Notes: a model not told the origin generated them from the sequence alone. A stretch of DNA of 64,000 nucleotides from Solwaraspora sp. WMMD791 (GCF_029581195.1 NZ_CP120737.1:3139001-3203000), one strand, 5' to 3'. Shown: positions 36,347 to 44,749, counted from the first letter of the stretch. Numbers and translations: made by a program.

Positions 36347-36361
36347 CGGCGCTACTCTCCG

Positions 36362-38503
36362 TCAGGGAGTGATCTTGTAGATGTGGTAAGTGAACTCTTG
36401 GGAAAATCCGTCCTGGATCACCCCGTCCGCGATGGCGACGGTGCGGTTCTCGAACAGCACCTCCGCCTTGCTCGCGGACAGACCTGGCGGCAGTTTCAGC
36501 TGCTGAGGCCCGGTGGTGCCGTCACGGCCCAGCATGGCGAAGACGTAGTAGGAGCCGTCGTAGGCCTTCAGCATCGTGTCCAGCCGTGGGTTGAACTCCC
36601 ACTCGTACGACTGGGTGTTCAGTACCGGGGCGAGCGCGGTGACCCGCTTGTTGAGCTCGGTGACGGCCGGACGCACCGCCCGACCACAGGTGTCACGCAA
36701 CACGTGCTGGGAGATACAGGAGCCACCGAAGTTGTGGTTGAAGTAGAGGATCCCCCGTGCCTCGTGGATGAGGGAGTTCATCACCGCACCGGCGATCTGG
36801 TCACCGTTGATGGTCGGTGCGTCGTTCTCGGTGAACGGGTGGCCGACCTCGACGAACGCGTAGATCGGCTGCCGCTTGCCGTCCATCGCGTCGAGTTCAC
36901 GCATCCGGTCCATGGTCAGCCCGTAGTTCGCCGCCCGCCGGCAGGTGGCCGCCGTGACGCCCATGCTCGGTCCCTCCGAGGACGAGTAGCAGACGTTCGG
37001 GTCGGTGTACCAGTAGATGTCGTTGGAGATGATGTCGGTGTAGTTGTTCACGAACCGGGCCGCGTCGCCGTCCGACTGCCAGAACATGACGCCCTTGCCG
37101 TAGTTCGTGTACCTCATCCGGGTACGGTCCGGCAGCCGTTCGGTGAGCGTGTCCATGACGTCGAAGCCGCAGTCGTGCTTGTTGGGTGTGACGCAGGGAT
37201 GACCCTGACCTGGATACTTGCCGGTCCAGGTGCCATCGCCGGCACCACCCCACATGTCGACCTCGTCCTGCAGGATCCACCCGATGCTCTCGTCACCCTG
37301 ACCGCTGCGGCTGCCCATGGTCATCGCGGTCATTCCGTTACGCCGGATCAGTCCTAGATCAGACTGGTCGGTCAGCATCACGTAGGTGTTGAGGCCAACT
37401 TCCCGGTCCTTGTCGATCTCGCTCTGCGTGTAGACGCCTTCGTACCAGACGCCGATCGGGAAGAACGACGGGTTCGTCCAGCCGGAGGCCGTGGCATGCG
37501 GGAACGCCGCGTAGTAGGAGGGGCCACCTTCCCAACCGACCCGGGGCAAGTCCAGCGTCGGAGCGGTCGCGGTCGGTTGCGGCGCGACTGTCGGCGCGAT
37601 CGTCGGCGCGACGGTGGGAGCGACAGTCGGCGAGGCGCTGGGCGTCGGGATCGGCGATGCAGACGCGCTCGGGCCTGGCTCCGGGCGGCCAGGCCCGCGT
37701 GCTTTCTGGAACGTCAGGTCGACCCAGTAGTTGCTCGCCTCCCAGGTCTGCTCGGGAAACCCGCCCGACCCGTAGGCATAGACCCCGGCTGCGCCGACGG
37801 TAGTCAACGGACCCGCGCTGATCGGCTGGGCGAAGTACTGCTGACTCGCCCGGTAACGGGAGGTGTGATACGAGACCACGTACATTTCGCCAGCGACGAC
37901 ATCGACCGGCTTCGGCAGGGTGACCTGCTGCCAACCGGAGCGGGACTCCCTCGTCGGGATTGCCGACGCAAGACGCTTGCCGCGCGCGTTCCAGACGCTG
38001 ACCCGGTGTGCGCTGCGGTCGCCCTTGGCCTTGAGGAACCGGACCGAGGTGATCGTACCGTCGGCGCTCGAGGTGAACCGTAGTCCCAGCTCCACCGGTT
38101 TACTGTCCGGGTCGACCGCCACCTTGGACACGTCGCTGTCAGCGAAGAAGGTGTAGCCGTTCACCTGTTCGCCAGCGACCGAGGCGGTGACCACTGTCGC
38201 GGTAGCGAAGAAGCTGAGTACCACCGCGCCGATCAGCGCCAGCCGGCCCCGGCGACCGGTAGGGCGCCGTAGCACTCGCCGACGACCCTGCCCGGACCCG
38301 CTGGTGCTCGCATGCCGCGCGGTCGCCTCGGCCCCGGCGGTGCGCCGGGGCCGAGGCGACGGCCGACGGGACCGACGCGGCGCCGGGCGCGCGTCCCCAC
38401 GGGCGCGCGGCGACCCGGGTAAATCGGGCGAACTGTGCATGGACGATTTCGGGAACGATTCGTCCCGCCCCCCGTCCGTCTCGTAAGAATCCTTGCTCAC
38501 CAC
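36362..38503 (-). CDS. Membrane-anchored DUF4082 protein with unassigned glycosidase-like domain (long paralogue)
   Basis: Of two adjacent GTG codons, the one at 38501-38503 lies 10 bases after GAGAGG and is preferred (713 residues). Residues 1-87 are cytoplasmic and Arg/Pro-rich, 88-111 form a signal anchor (LALIGAVVLSFFATATVVTA), 115-266 are a DUF4082 module ending SNYWVDLTF, and 268-320 are a Pro/Thr/Ala linker with repeated PTVAPTIAPT. Residues 322-713 match the protein at 21518-22939: YYAAFPHATASG, FFPIGVWYEG, LNTYVMLTDQS, WILQDEVDMWGG, TNYGKGVMFWQSD, FVEVGHPFTEND and ARGILYFNHNFGG. The enzyme-like domain faces outward; DUF4082 probably holds it on the polymer (inference). Confidence 0.72.
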   Translation of the reverse strand: MVSKDSYETDGGRDESFPKSSMHSSPDLPGSPRARGDARPAPRRSRRPSPRPRRTAGAEATARHASTSGSGQGRRRVLRRPTGRRGRLALIGAVVLSFFATATVVTASVAGEQVNGYTFFADSDVSKVAVDPDSKPVELGLRFTSSADGTITSVRFLKAKGDRSAHRVSVWNARGKRLASAIPTRESRSGWQQVTLPKPVDVVAGEMYVVSYHTSRYRASQQYFAQPISAGPLTTVGAAGVYAYGSGGFPEQTWEASNYWVDLTFQKARGPGRPEPGPSASASPIPTPSASPTVAPTVAPTIAPTVAPQPTATAPTLDLPRVGWEGGPSYYAAFPHATASGWTNPSFFPIGVWYEGVYTQSEIDKDREVGLNTYVMLTDQSDLGLIRRNGMTAMTMGSRSGQGDESIGWILQDEVDMWGGAGDGTWTGKYPGQGHPCVTPNKHDCGFDVMDTLTERLPDRTRMRYTNYGKGVMFWQSDGDAARFVNNYTDIISNDIYWYTDPNVCYSSSEGPSMGVTAATCRRAANYGLTMDRMRELDAMDGKRQPIYAFVEVGHPFTENDAPTINGDQIAGAVMNSLIHEARGILYFNHNFGGSCISQHVLRDTCGRAVRPAVTELNKRVTALAPVLNTQSYEWEFNPRLDTMLKAYDGSYYVFAMLGRDGTTGPQQLKLPPGLSASKAEVLFENRTVAIADGVIQDGFSQEFTYHIYKITP
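38322..38360 (-). repeat. Perfect 18-bp hairpin inside the coding start of the DUF4082 anchor protein
   Basis: Arms 38322-38339 and 38343-38360 are perfectly complementary around a GTG loop, as strong as the terminators of this locus, yet the hairpin lies about 145-180 bases inside the gene (residues about 48-61). It encodes part of the Arg/Pro-rich cytoplasmic tail and could act as an intragenic attenuator. Confidence 0.75.
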
Positions 38504-38698
38504 GAGATGTACACCTCTCGGGACAAAGGTCCGTAGTCGGTATCGCGTTTGGTGGATCTCCCCCAGGCACTCCGACCCCGACGCCACGGCAGCGACCCAC
38601 GCCACCCGTTCAGGGCCGAGGCCGACGGTAGCCCAGCCCACAGACCTTCCCAAGGAACTTAATGCTCTCTTATGGCAACCTGGCAGGACGAAGATCAC

Positions 38699-38782
38699 TC
38701 ACCCGTTCATCGGCGAATGATGAGGTTTCTTCGCGGCAAGGATCGACGGATCGAGATCGTTGATCTTATCCTCGTCCGACAT
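38699..38782 (-). CDS. Possible 27-residue small protein
   Basis: An ATG at 38782 opens MSDEDKINDLDPSILAAKKP and stops after 27 codons. Its acidic, Ile/Asn/Lys-containing composition differs from the Arg/Gly/Pro-rich shadow frames nearby. The start lies within the last codons of the GT2 gene (17-base overlap), with GGTGGG upstream. It could be a real small protein of the operon or chance in a lower-GC gap. Confidence 0.25.
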   Translation of the reverse strand: MSDEDKINDLDPSILAAKKPHHSPMNG

Positions 38783-39695
38783 CGGAGCTACCCACCGTTG
38801 ACTGTGGATCATCAGTGGCGCCGCGGGGATTCGGTCCGCCGCCACCGGGGCGGCCCCAGCCGGACCGCTCGTTCCACCCAGGAGAACGACGCATGAACTC
38901 TGCGGCAACAGTGATCGTTACATAACAGAATGCCGCAGGAACAAGTCGGGGAGTCGTCAGCACCACTCGGCGCAACCACGACCACGGGCTGGATCCAGGC
39001 ACCGGATCGAGCGCAAGATCCGCGCCGCGCGGGTCGGTCCGGACGAAATGCCAGAATTCCGCATTGCCCGCCCGGGAGCGGGCCACCCGGCGGACAAGTT
39101 CGCCGGTACGGCGTGGAGCCACCACCCGTACGGGCAGGTCAACGTCGCGCTTCTCGGTCGACCGCACCACAGCGTCAAGAAACATGTCGTCGGCGATAAT
39201 GTCCGGAAAATTGGTGAATCGCGCACGTGCCTCGGCCGACAATGCGATCAGACCCCGGCCGAACAGTCGGCCACTGAAGACCGGCAGGCGCGAGTTGATC
39301 GCGTAGTAGGCACGCACCGGCCACGTGCTGCCCGACGCGTCGATCACCGGCCGGGGTGCCGCCGCCTCCACACCGGGTTCGGCGATCGCGGCCGCCAGCG
39401 CGCGCAGCAACTCGACCGGCGCGGCGATGTCGGCATCGAGATAGATCCGTACGTCTCCGTCGGCGATCGCGTCGGCTGCGTTCAGCGCGGCGATTTTGGA
39501 CGGAGTGGCGATCTCCAGGACCCGGACGCCGCAGGCGCGAGCAACCTCCGCCGTGCGGTCGCTGCAGCCGTTCGCGGCCACGATAATGTCGATGTCCGGC
39601 CCAAAGTGTGGAGATTCGGTCATTGCACGCAAGGCCGCGCCGATCCCCTCTTCCTCGTTGAAGGCCGGCATGATGACAGTAATCTGCACAGGCAC
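38766..39695 (-). CDS. Glycosyltransferase family 2
   Basis: The GTG at 39695 starts just before VQITVIMPAFNEEEGIGAALR; an ATG 17 codons upstream is possible, but GGAA lies at the right distance for the GTG. The 309-residue enzyme has IDIIVAANGCSDRTAEVA, the metal motif IYLDADIAAPVELL (about 83) and FPDIIADDMFLDAVVRS as the acceptor-base region. The C-terminal 60 residues include a hydrophobic stretch (VVLTTPRLVPAAFCYVTITVAA) suggesting membrane contact. It is divergent from the TagA/WecG-like gene, with a 15-base palindrome in the shared gap. Confidence 0.82.
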   Translation of the reverse strand: MPVQITVIMPAFNEEEGIGAALRAMTESPHFGPDIDIIVAANGCSDRTAEVARACGVRVLEIATPSKIAALNAADAIADGDVRIYLDADIAAPVELLRALAAAIAEPGVEAAAPRPVIDASGSTWPVRAYYAINSRLPVFSGRLFGRGLIALSAEARARFTNFPDIIADDMFLDAVVRSTEKRDVDLPVRVVAPRRTGELVRRVARSRAGNAEFWHFVRTDPRGADLALDPVPGSSPWSWLRRVVLTTPRLVPAAFCYVTITVAAEFMRRSPGWNERSGWGRPGGGGPNPRGATDDPQSTVGSSDVGRG

Positions 39696-39763
39696 GATGC
39701 TTCCATTTCTGGGGGATACGGCAACCAGTCGAATGGGCAACCTCACTATCGCCTAGCTGACAC

Positions 39764-39778
39764 CGGATGGACCATCCG
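39764..39778. promoter_or_regulatory. Palindrome in the divergent gap of two glycosyltransferase genes
   Basis: CGGATGG and CCATCCG flank one base, and GGACCATCC recurs at 39781. The site lies 33 bases before the TagA/WecG-like GTG. A TACCGT hexamer at 39797-39802 ends eight bases before that GTG and might be the -10 of a nearly leaderless transcript. Confidence 0.35.
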
Positions 39779-39810
39779 TTGGACCATCCCGGCAAGTACC
39801 GTGTGCTGCT

Positions 39811-40722
39811 GTGCCCCATGACCAGGACACCATCACCCCAAATAGGCGCCGCATTACTCTGTGTGACGTCAGTTTCGATCACGTCCGCGAGCAGGACGTG
39901 GTCGACGAGGTGGTCACCGCGCTCGATGCTGGGCGGGGTGGGCAGATCATCACCCCGAACGTGGACATTCTGCGCCGCGCGAGCCGCGAACCGGAGTGCC
40001 GCAAACACGTAGAGTCATCAACTCTGGTGGTGGCGGACGGCGCCCCGCTGATCTGGGCCAGTCGCCTCCAGGGCGACCCGCTGCCGGCCCGGGTCCCCGG
40101 CTCCGACCTGATCTGGAGCCTGTCGGCCGCCCTCGGTGCCCGGGGCCGGTCGGTCTACCTGCTCGGCGGCGAGCCCGGCACCGCCGTACGGGCGGCCGAG
40201 GTGCTGCGCGCCGCGTTCCCGCAGCTGGTGATCGCTGGCGAGCTGAGCCCGCCGTTCGGGTTCGACACCTCCGAGGAGCAGCTCGCTGCGATCTGCGCCG
40301 AGGTGACCGCTGCCGCACCTGACCTGGTCTACGTCGGTCTCGGTTTCCCCAAGCAGGAGCGGCTGATCGCCCGGCTCCGTCCGCTGCTGCCCGGGACCTG
40401 GTTCATGGGCTGCGGTGCGGCGATCGGCTTCGTCGCCGGAGTGCACCGTCGCGCCCCGCGCTGGATGCAGCGCACCGGGTTGGAATGGGTGCACCGGCTG
40501 CTCGGCGAACCGCACCGTCTGATGCGCCGCTACCTGCTGCACGACGTACCGTTCGCGTTGCGGCTGCTCGGCGGTAGCGCCCGGAACCGGTTGCGGCCCG
40601 GCCGCCCGGCGGCGGAGGCACCGACGGAGGTCTCGGCCGCGCCGACCCGGCGGATCCCGGCCCCACGGGGCGGCCGGCGGCAGCGTCGGCCCGACACGGT
40701 GGGCACCGGGAGGCGGCGGTGA
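39811..40722 (+). CDS. TagA/WecG/CpsF-family glycosyltransferase (GT26)
   Basis: A 303-residue enzyme of the family that adds a hexosamine such as ManNAc to undecaprenyl-PP-GlcNAc as the second sugar. The conserved core is seen: IITPNVDILRRA (46-57), LVVADGAPLIWASRLQGDPLP with catalytic-type D76, RVPGSDLIWSL, SVYLLGGEPGTA, and DLVYVGLGFPKQERLIARLRP with GCGAAIGFVAG after it. The C-terminus (about 235-303) is basic and would lie on the membrane. Its role implies a lipid-linked first sugar made by an enzyme not encoded in this window. The GTG start has no clear ribosome site. Confidence 0.88.
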   Translation: MPHDQDTITPNRRRITLCDVSFDHVREQDVVDEVVTALDAGRGGQIITPNVDILRRASREPECRKHVESSTLVVADGAPLIWASRLQGDPLPARVPGSDLIWSLSAALGARGRSVYLLGGEPGTAVRAAEVLRAAFPQLVIAGELSPPFGFDTSEEQLAAICAEVTAAAPDLVYVGLGFPKQERLIARLRPLLPGTWFMGCGAAIGFVAGVHRRAPRWMQRTGLEWVHRLLGEPHRLMRRYLLHDVPFALRLLGGSARNRLRPGRPAAEAPTEVSAAPTRRIPAPRGGRRQRRPDTVGTGRRR

Positions 40723-41708
40723 GCCGCCCGGACGTCTCGGTCGTCATCGTCTCGTACAACACCCGCGAGCTGATCCTGCGCTGCCTGACCGAGCTGTACG
40801 CCAGCCTGGCCACCGCACCGTCGGTGTCGGTCACCGCCGAGGTGGTGGTCGTCGACAACGCCTCGACCGACGGGTCGGCCGACGCCGTCGCCGAACGGTT
40901 CCCCCAGGTCCGACTCGTCCGGCTCACCGACAACGTCGGGTTCGGCCGGGGCGTCAACCGGGGTGCGCTGGTCAGCTCCGGCCGCTACCTGCTCTGCCTC
41001 AACCCGGACACCGAGCCGGTCGGCAACCCGGTCGCCGCGCTGGTCGACTTCGCCGACCGGCACCCCGGCCATGGCATGTACACCGGCCGGACGCTGCGCC
41101 CGGACGGCACCGACGACAACTACTCGTGCTGGGGCCTACCGACGTTGTGGAGCACGGTCGGGTTCGCCACCGGGCTGTCGACCGTCCTGCGCGGCCGGGC
41201 CTGGGCGGATCCGGAAGGGCTGCCCAACTACGACCGGCGGACCGTCCGCGAGGTGCCGGCGCTGTCCGGCTGTCTGCTGCTGATCGAACGGGAGCTGTTC
41301 GGACGGCTCGGCGGCTTCGACCCGCGCTATTTCCTCTACAGCGAGGACATCGACCTGAGCACCCGGGCCCGGGCGCTCGGGGCCCGACCGGTGCTCACCC
41401 CGGACGCGCAGGTCGTCCACCTTGTCGGTGCCTCGTCCAGCTCCGAAGGGCAGCGCATCCGGTTGCTCCGCGGCCGGTCCACCTACCTGCGGCAACACTG
41501 GTCACCGACGCGCGCCCGGCTGGGGATCGGGTTGCTGACCGCCGGCGTCGGGCTCCGCGCGCTCGGCAGGACGCTGCTGGGCCGCGACCGGTCCCGGGGA
41601 GTCGATTGGGTCGACGTCTGGCGGTCCCGGGGCGACTGGGCACCCGGATATCCGCCCGTCGACGAGGACCGGCCGACCACCGAGCGGCTCGCCAGCGTCC
41701 CCCACTGA
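40719..41708 (+). CDS. Glycosyltransferase family 2 (rhamnosyltransferase WbbL-like)
   Basis: A 329-residue GT2 coupled to the preceding gene by GTGA overlap. VSVVIVSYNTRELILRCL (6-23), VVVVDNASTDGSADAVAERFP, VGFGRGVNRGALVSSGRYLLCLNPDTEP and SGCLLLIERELFGRLGGFDPRYFLYSEDIDLSTRA are the WbbL/rhamnosyltransferase signature series, with ED of YSEDIDL as base. The real donor sugar could still be something other than rhamnose, as no dTDP-rhamnose genes are in the window. It is the last gene of the polysaccharide locus; the convergent hydrolase gene follows after 72 bases. Confidence 0.85.
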   Translation: MSRPDVSVVIVSYNTRELILRCLTELYASLATAPSVSVTAEVVVVDNASTDGSADAVAERFPQVRLVRLTDNVGFGRGVNRGALVSSGRYLLCLNPDTEPVGNPVAALVDFADRHPGHGMYTGRTLRPDGTDDNYSCWGLPTLWSTVGFATGLSTVLRGRAWADPEGLPNYDRRTVREVPALSGCLLLIERELFGRLGGFDPRYFLYSEDIDLSTRARALGARPVLTPDAQVVHLVGASSSSEGQRIRLLRGRSTYLRQHWSPTRARLGIGLLTAGVGLRALGRTLLGRDRSRGVDWVDVWRSRGDWAPGYPPVDEDRPTTERLASVPH

Positions 41709-41780
41709 CAGACCGGACCCGGACCCGGGCGGCCCGTGCCCGACGCAGGCTGACCGGTGGGTACGACACCGGCCGACCGG

Positions 41781-42596
41781 TCAGGCCGGGTCGGCGTCGC
41801 GCTGTGCCGGGCCGGTGACCGGCACGTCCGCGAATGCGGCCACCGTACGGTCGGCGTACGCACTGGAGTCACCGACCTCCATCGGGCCGTCCCAGCTGGT
41901 CGGCAGCGGCACCGGCACCTGTGGCGCGACCCGCCGCACCACCTCGTCGAGCACCCGTTCGACGTCGCCGACCCACAGGTGCCGGGCACCCGGCACCCCG
42001 ACCACCTCCGCCTGGCTGATCGCGGCGAACCGTTCGGTCGCCGCCGCCGGTCGCAGGTAGTCGTCCAGCTCCGGCACCAGGGCGGTCACCGGCTTGCCCG
42101 ACTCCGACCAGGTGGCCAGGTCCGCGTCGGTGGCGAAGCGCAGCGGCGGGGAGAGCAGGACGGCCCCGGCGACCGCCGGGTCGCAGCCGTACCGCAGGGC
42201 CAGGTCGGTGCCGAACGACCAGCCGACCAGCCAGATCCGGGGCAGCTCGGCGAACTCGGCGTACTCGATGGCCGCCGCGACGTCGTACCGCTCCCCCTCG
42301 GCGTTGTCGAAGCTGCCCTCGCTGGTGCCGCGTTCACTGGCCGTACCCCGGGTGTTGAACCGCAGCACGGCCAGCCCGGCCAGCGCCGGCAGCCGCCAGG
42401 CCGCCTTGCGGAACACGTGGCTGTCCATCATGCCGCCGTGGGTCGGCAGCGGATGCAGGCAGATCAGCGTGGCGACCGGTGGGCGGTCGACCGGCAGCGC
42501 CAGCTCGCCGACCAGGGTGAGCCCGTCGGCGGTGTGCAACTCGATGTCGCGGCGCTCGGCGGGCAGGATCGACATGGACCGGATCGGCTCGCTCAC
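41781..42596 (-). CDS. Alpha/beta-hydrolase family protein
   Basis: A 271-residue cytoplasmic hydrolase. TLICLHPLPTHGGMMDSHVFR gives the oxyanion HP loop, LAVLRFNTRGTASERGTSEG follows, and the nucleophile elbow is GWSFGTDLA (Ser about 124). The late GVPGARHLWVGD carries the catalytic His and VPELDDY the likely acid. Proteins of this type near central genes in actinomycetes are annotated as alpha/beta hydrolases of unknown substrate. A stem with 9-bp arms (41750-41758 and 41776-41784) overlaps its stop and may serve as a weak terminator. Confidence 0.8.
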   Translation of the reverse strand: MSEPIRSMSILPAERRDIELHTADGLTLVGELALPVDRPPVATLICLHPLPTHGGMMDSHVFRKAAWRLPALAGLAVLRFNTRGTASERGTSEGSFDNAEGERYDVAAAIEYAEFAELPRIWLVGWSFGTDLALRYGCDPAVAGAVLLSPPLRFATDADLATWSESGKPVTALVPELDDYLRPAAATERFAAISQAEVVGVPGARHLWVGDVERVLDEVVRRVAPQVPVPLPTSWDGPMEVGDSSAYADRTVAAFADVPVTGPAQRDADPA

Positions 42597-42639
42597 CGGA
42601 CCAGTCTGCCACCGTCGCGACCGGGTCGGCCGTAGCGGG

Positions 42640-43005
42640 TCAGCCGTAGCGGGGTGCGGATCGGGAGCGCTCGATCCCGGGCTGCCGCTGCTGGCGGGCC
42701 CGCCAGCAGCCGGTGTGCCAGTGCCGCCGGTCGGTCAGGTCACCGCGGCCGTCCACCGGCCAGGCGACCAGGTGCGGCACCCCGGGGCGGATCTCCTGCA
42801 CGCAACCGGGACACCGGTACGTCTTGGTCGCCGCCGGTCCCGGCACCGACCGGACCATCCAGTCGCCGTCGGACCACGACTGCACCGCGGCGACGCCCCG
42901 GCGTACCCGCTCCGGGTCGATCGGCTCGGGCTGACCTGCCGCGCCGGGCCCGGAACGGCCGCCGGAGCCGGTCCGGCGGACCGGACGGTTGCGGCGCGGA
43001 CTCAT
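42640..43005 (-). CDS. Small zinc-ribbon-like actinobacterial protein
   Basis: A 121-residue basic protein. The N-terminus is Arg/Gly-rich and disordered; residues about 60-105 hold a metal-binding pattern YRCPGCVQEIRPGVPHLVAWP followed by RRHWHTGCWRARQQR, giving CxxC and HxxC ligands. Such proteins are widely labelled ATP/GTP-binding in actinobacteria, but there is no P-loop here, so that label is not adopted. It is 31 bases upstream (in gene order, after) of the 3-hydroxyacyl-CoA dehydrogenase gene, and no specific role can be assigned. Confidence 0.7.
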   Translation of the reverse strand: MSPRRNRPVRRTGSGGRSGPGAAGQPEPIDPERVRRGVAAVQSWSDGDWMVRSVPGPAATKTYRCPGCVQEIRPGVPHLVAWPVDGRGDLTDRRHWHTGCWRARQQRQPGIERSRSAPRYG

Positions 43006-43036
43006 GGTCGCAAGGGTACGTCGGTTGGTCGCCCGG

Positions 43037-44749
43037 TCAGCTCTGCGGGTACGGCCGGAACCCGTGGCCGACGTGCCGGCCGAGCCGGCCGGCGGTCACC
43101 AGGTGCCGCAGCAGCGGCGCCGGGGCGAGGCCCGGTTCCCGCGTCTCGTCGTACAGCGCCCGCGCGACGGCCAGGACGGTGTCCAGGCCGAGGGTGTCGA
43201 TCAGCGCGAACGGGCCGGTCGGGTAGCCGCAGCCGAGGGTCATCGCCGCGTCGATGTCGTCGGCCGTCGCGTACCCGGCCTCCAGCATCCGCACGGCGTC
43301 GTTGAGGTACGGCGTCAGCAGTGCCCCGACCAGCTGACCGGCCCGGTCGTCGCAGGTCACCACGGTCTTGCCGAGGCCGGTGCAGAACCCTGCGACGGTG
43401 GCGACGGCCTGCGGGGCGGCGCGGATCGTGCGGACGAGCTCGACGAGGTCGCCCTGCGGGGCCGGGGCGGGCAGGTGCAGCCCGAGCACCTGCTCCGGCC
43501 GGCCGGTGGCCATCGCCAGGTCGACGACGGACAGCGTCGAGGTCGTGGTGGCCAGGACGGCGGCCGGCTGGCAGACGGTGTCCAGCGCGGCGAGCAGCGC
43601 CCGGGTGGTCGCCAGGTCCCCGGCGAGCGTCTCGACGACCAGGTCGGCGTCGGCGAGTCCGGCCAGGTCGGTGCCGGGGCCGTCGTAGGCGACAGCGACG
43701 ACGGTGTGCCCGGCGGCGACGCAGGCCGCCGTGAGGTGGTCGGCGGTCGGTCCGCCGCCGACGATCCCGACGGTACGCACCGCCACCGCGCCACCGGCCG
43801 GCTCCGAACCGGCCGGCTGCTGAGCGGTTGGGCCGGCCGGACCGGCCGGCGGGGTCCGGTCGTCGGCGACGAGCCGCGCCGAACCGGGCGCTTCGTAGGT
43901 GTAGAACCCCCGCCCTGACTTGCGACCCAGCAGCCCGGCGGTGACCATCTGGCGCAGCAGCGGAGCCGGGGCGTGCCGGCGGTCCCGGCCACCCCGGCGA
44001 TACATGGTGTCCAGCACCTCGTAGGCGGTGTCCAGGCCGATCAGGTCGAGCAGCGCGAGCGGGCCCATCGGCAGCCGGCAGCCCAGTCGCATCGCGGTGT
44101 CGATGTCCTCGCGGCTGGCGTACCGGGACTCGTACATCCCGATCGCCTGGTTGAGGTAGCCGAACAGCAGCCAGTTGGCGATGAAACCGGCCCGGTCGCC
44201 GACCGTCACGCCGACCTTGCCGAGCCGCCGACAGAGCGCTTCGACGTCGGCGACGACCGCCGGGTCGGTGACCACCGTCCGGACCACCTCGACGAGTCTC
44301 ATCACCGGCGCCGGGTTGAAGAAGTGCAGGCCGACGACCCGTTCGGGGCGGCCGGTGGCGACCGCGATCTCGGTGACGCTCAGCGAGGAGGTGTTGGTGG
44401 CCAGGATCGCGTCCGGCTTGCAGGTGTGGTCGAGCGCGGCGAGCAGGCGTTGTTTGAGGTCGAGCCGCTCCGGGACGGCCTCGACGACCAGGTCGACCTC
44501 GCTCAGCGCGGCCAGCCCCACGGCGAAGGTGACCCGGGCGTGCAGGGCGTCGCGGTCGGCCGGGTCGAGCTTGCCCCGGGCGACGGCCCGGTCGGTGGAG
44601 GCGGCCAGGTTGGCCCGGCCCCGGTCCAGCGCCGCCTGGTCGATCTCGACCGCGACCACCGGTACGCCGTTGCGGGCGAAGACCTCCACGATCCCCGCGC
44701 CCATCGTGCCGAGTCCGACGACTCCGACCGTGCTGCACTCGCGCGCCAT
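43037..44749 (-). CDS. Tandem-duplicated 3-hydroxyacyl-CoA dehydrogenase
   Basis: A 570-residue fusion of two 3-hydroxyacyl-CoA dehydrogenase units joined by a Pro/Ala linker (about 300-325). The first unit is intact: VGLGTMGAGIVEVF, NTSSLSVTEIA, the His-Glu dyad in GLHFFNPAPVMRLVEVV, Asn in AGFIANWLL, and the LGCRLPMGPLALLDL helix. The second unit keeps the His and Glu (GLHLPAPAPQGDLVELV) but has GGGPTA in place of the NAD-binding pattern, TTSTLSV for NTSS and AGQLVGALL for the substrate Asn. The second half is probably structural or altered. It oxidises 3-hydroxyacyl-CoA in fatty-acid or butanoate metabolism. Confidence 0.87.
   Translation of the reverse strand: MARECSTVGVVGLGTMGAGIVEVFARNGVPVVAVEIDQAALDRGRANLAASTDRAVARGKLDPADRDALHARVTFAVGLAALSEVDLVVEAVPERLDLKQRLLAALDHTCKPDAILATNTSSLSVTEIAVATGRPERVVGLHFFNPAPVMRLVEVVRTVVTDPAVVADVEALCRRLGKVGVTVGDRAGFIANWLLFGYLNQAIGMYESRYASREDIDTAMRLGCRLPMGPLALLDLIGLDTAYEVLDTMYRRGGRDRRHAPAPLLRQMVTAGLLGRKSGRGFYTYEAPGSARLVADDRTPPAGPAGPTAQQPAGSEPAGGAVAVRTVGIVGGGPTADHLTAACVAAGHTVVAVAYDGPGTDLAGLADADLVVETLAGDLATTRALLAALDTVCQPAAVLATTTSTLSVVDLAMATGRPEQVLGLHLPAPAPQGDLVELVRTIRAAPQAVATVAGFCTGLGKTVVTCDDRAGQLVGALLTPYLNDAVRMLEAGYATADDIDAAMTLGCGYPTGPFALIDTLGLDTVLAVARALYDETREPGLAPAPLLRHLVTAGRLGRHVGHGFRPYPQS

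Larger units (their letters stand above)
36043..36361. other. Intergenic region upstream of the wzz-like gene
   Basis: No gene is supported. It holds the strong terminator of the upstream gene (36306-36346) and a separate 19-base palindrome at 36108-36126. The wzz-wzy pair therefore has its own promoter somewhere in 36050-36300, which I could not localise. Confidence 0.5.

Noticed and set aside
12140-41708. Secondary-metabolite (glycosylated antibiotic) cluster
   Set aside because: Aminosugar genes can belong to antibiotic clusters, but there is no PKS, NRPS or other scaffold gene, while flippase, polymerase and chain-length genes are present.
42640-43005. ATP/GTP-binding protein annotation
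   Set aside because: No P-loop; the visible signature is a CxxC...HxxC metal-binding pattern.
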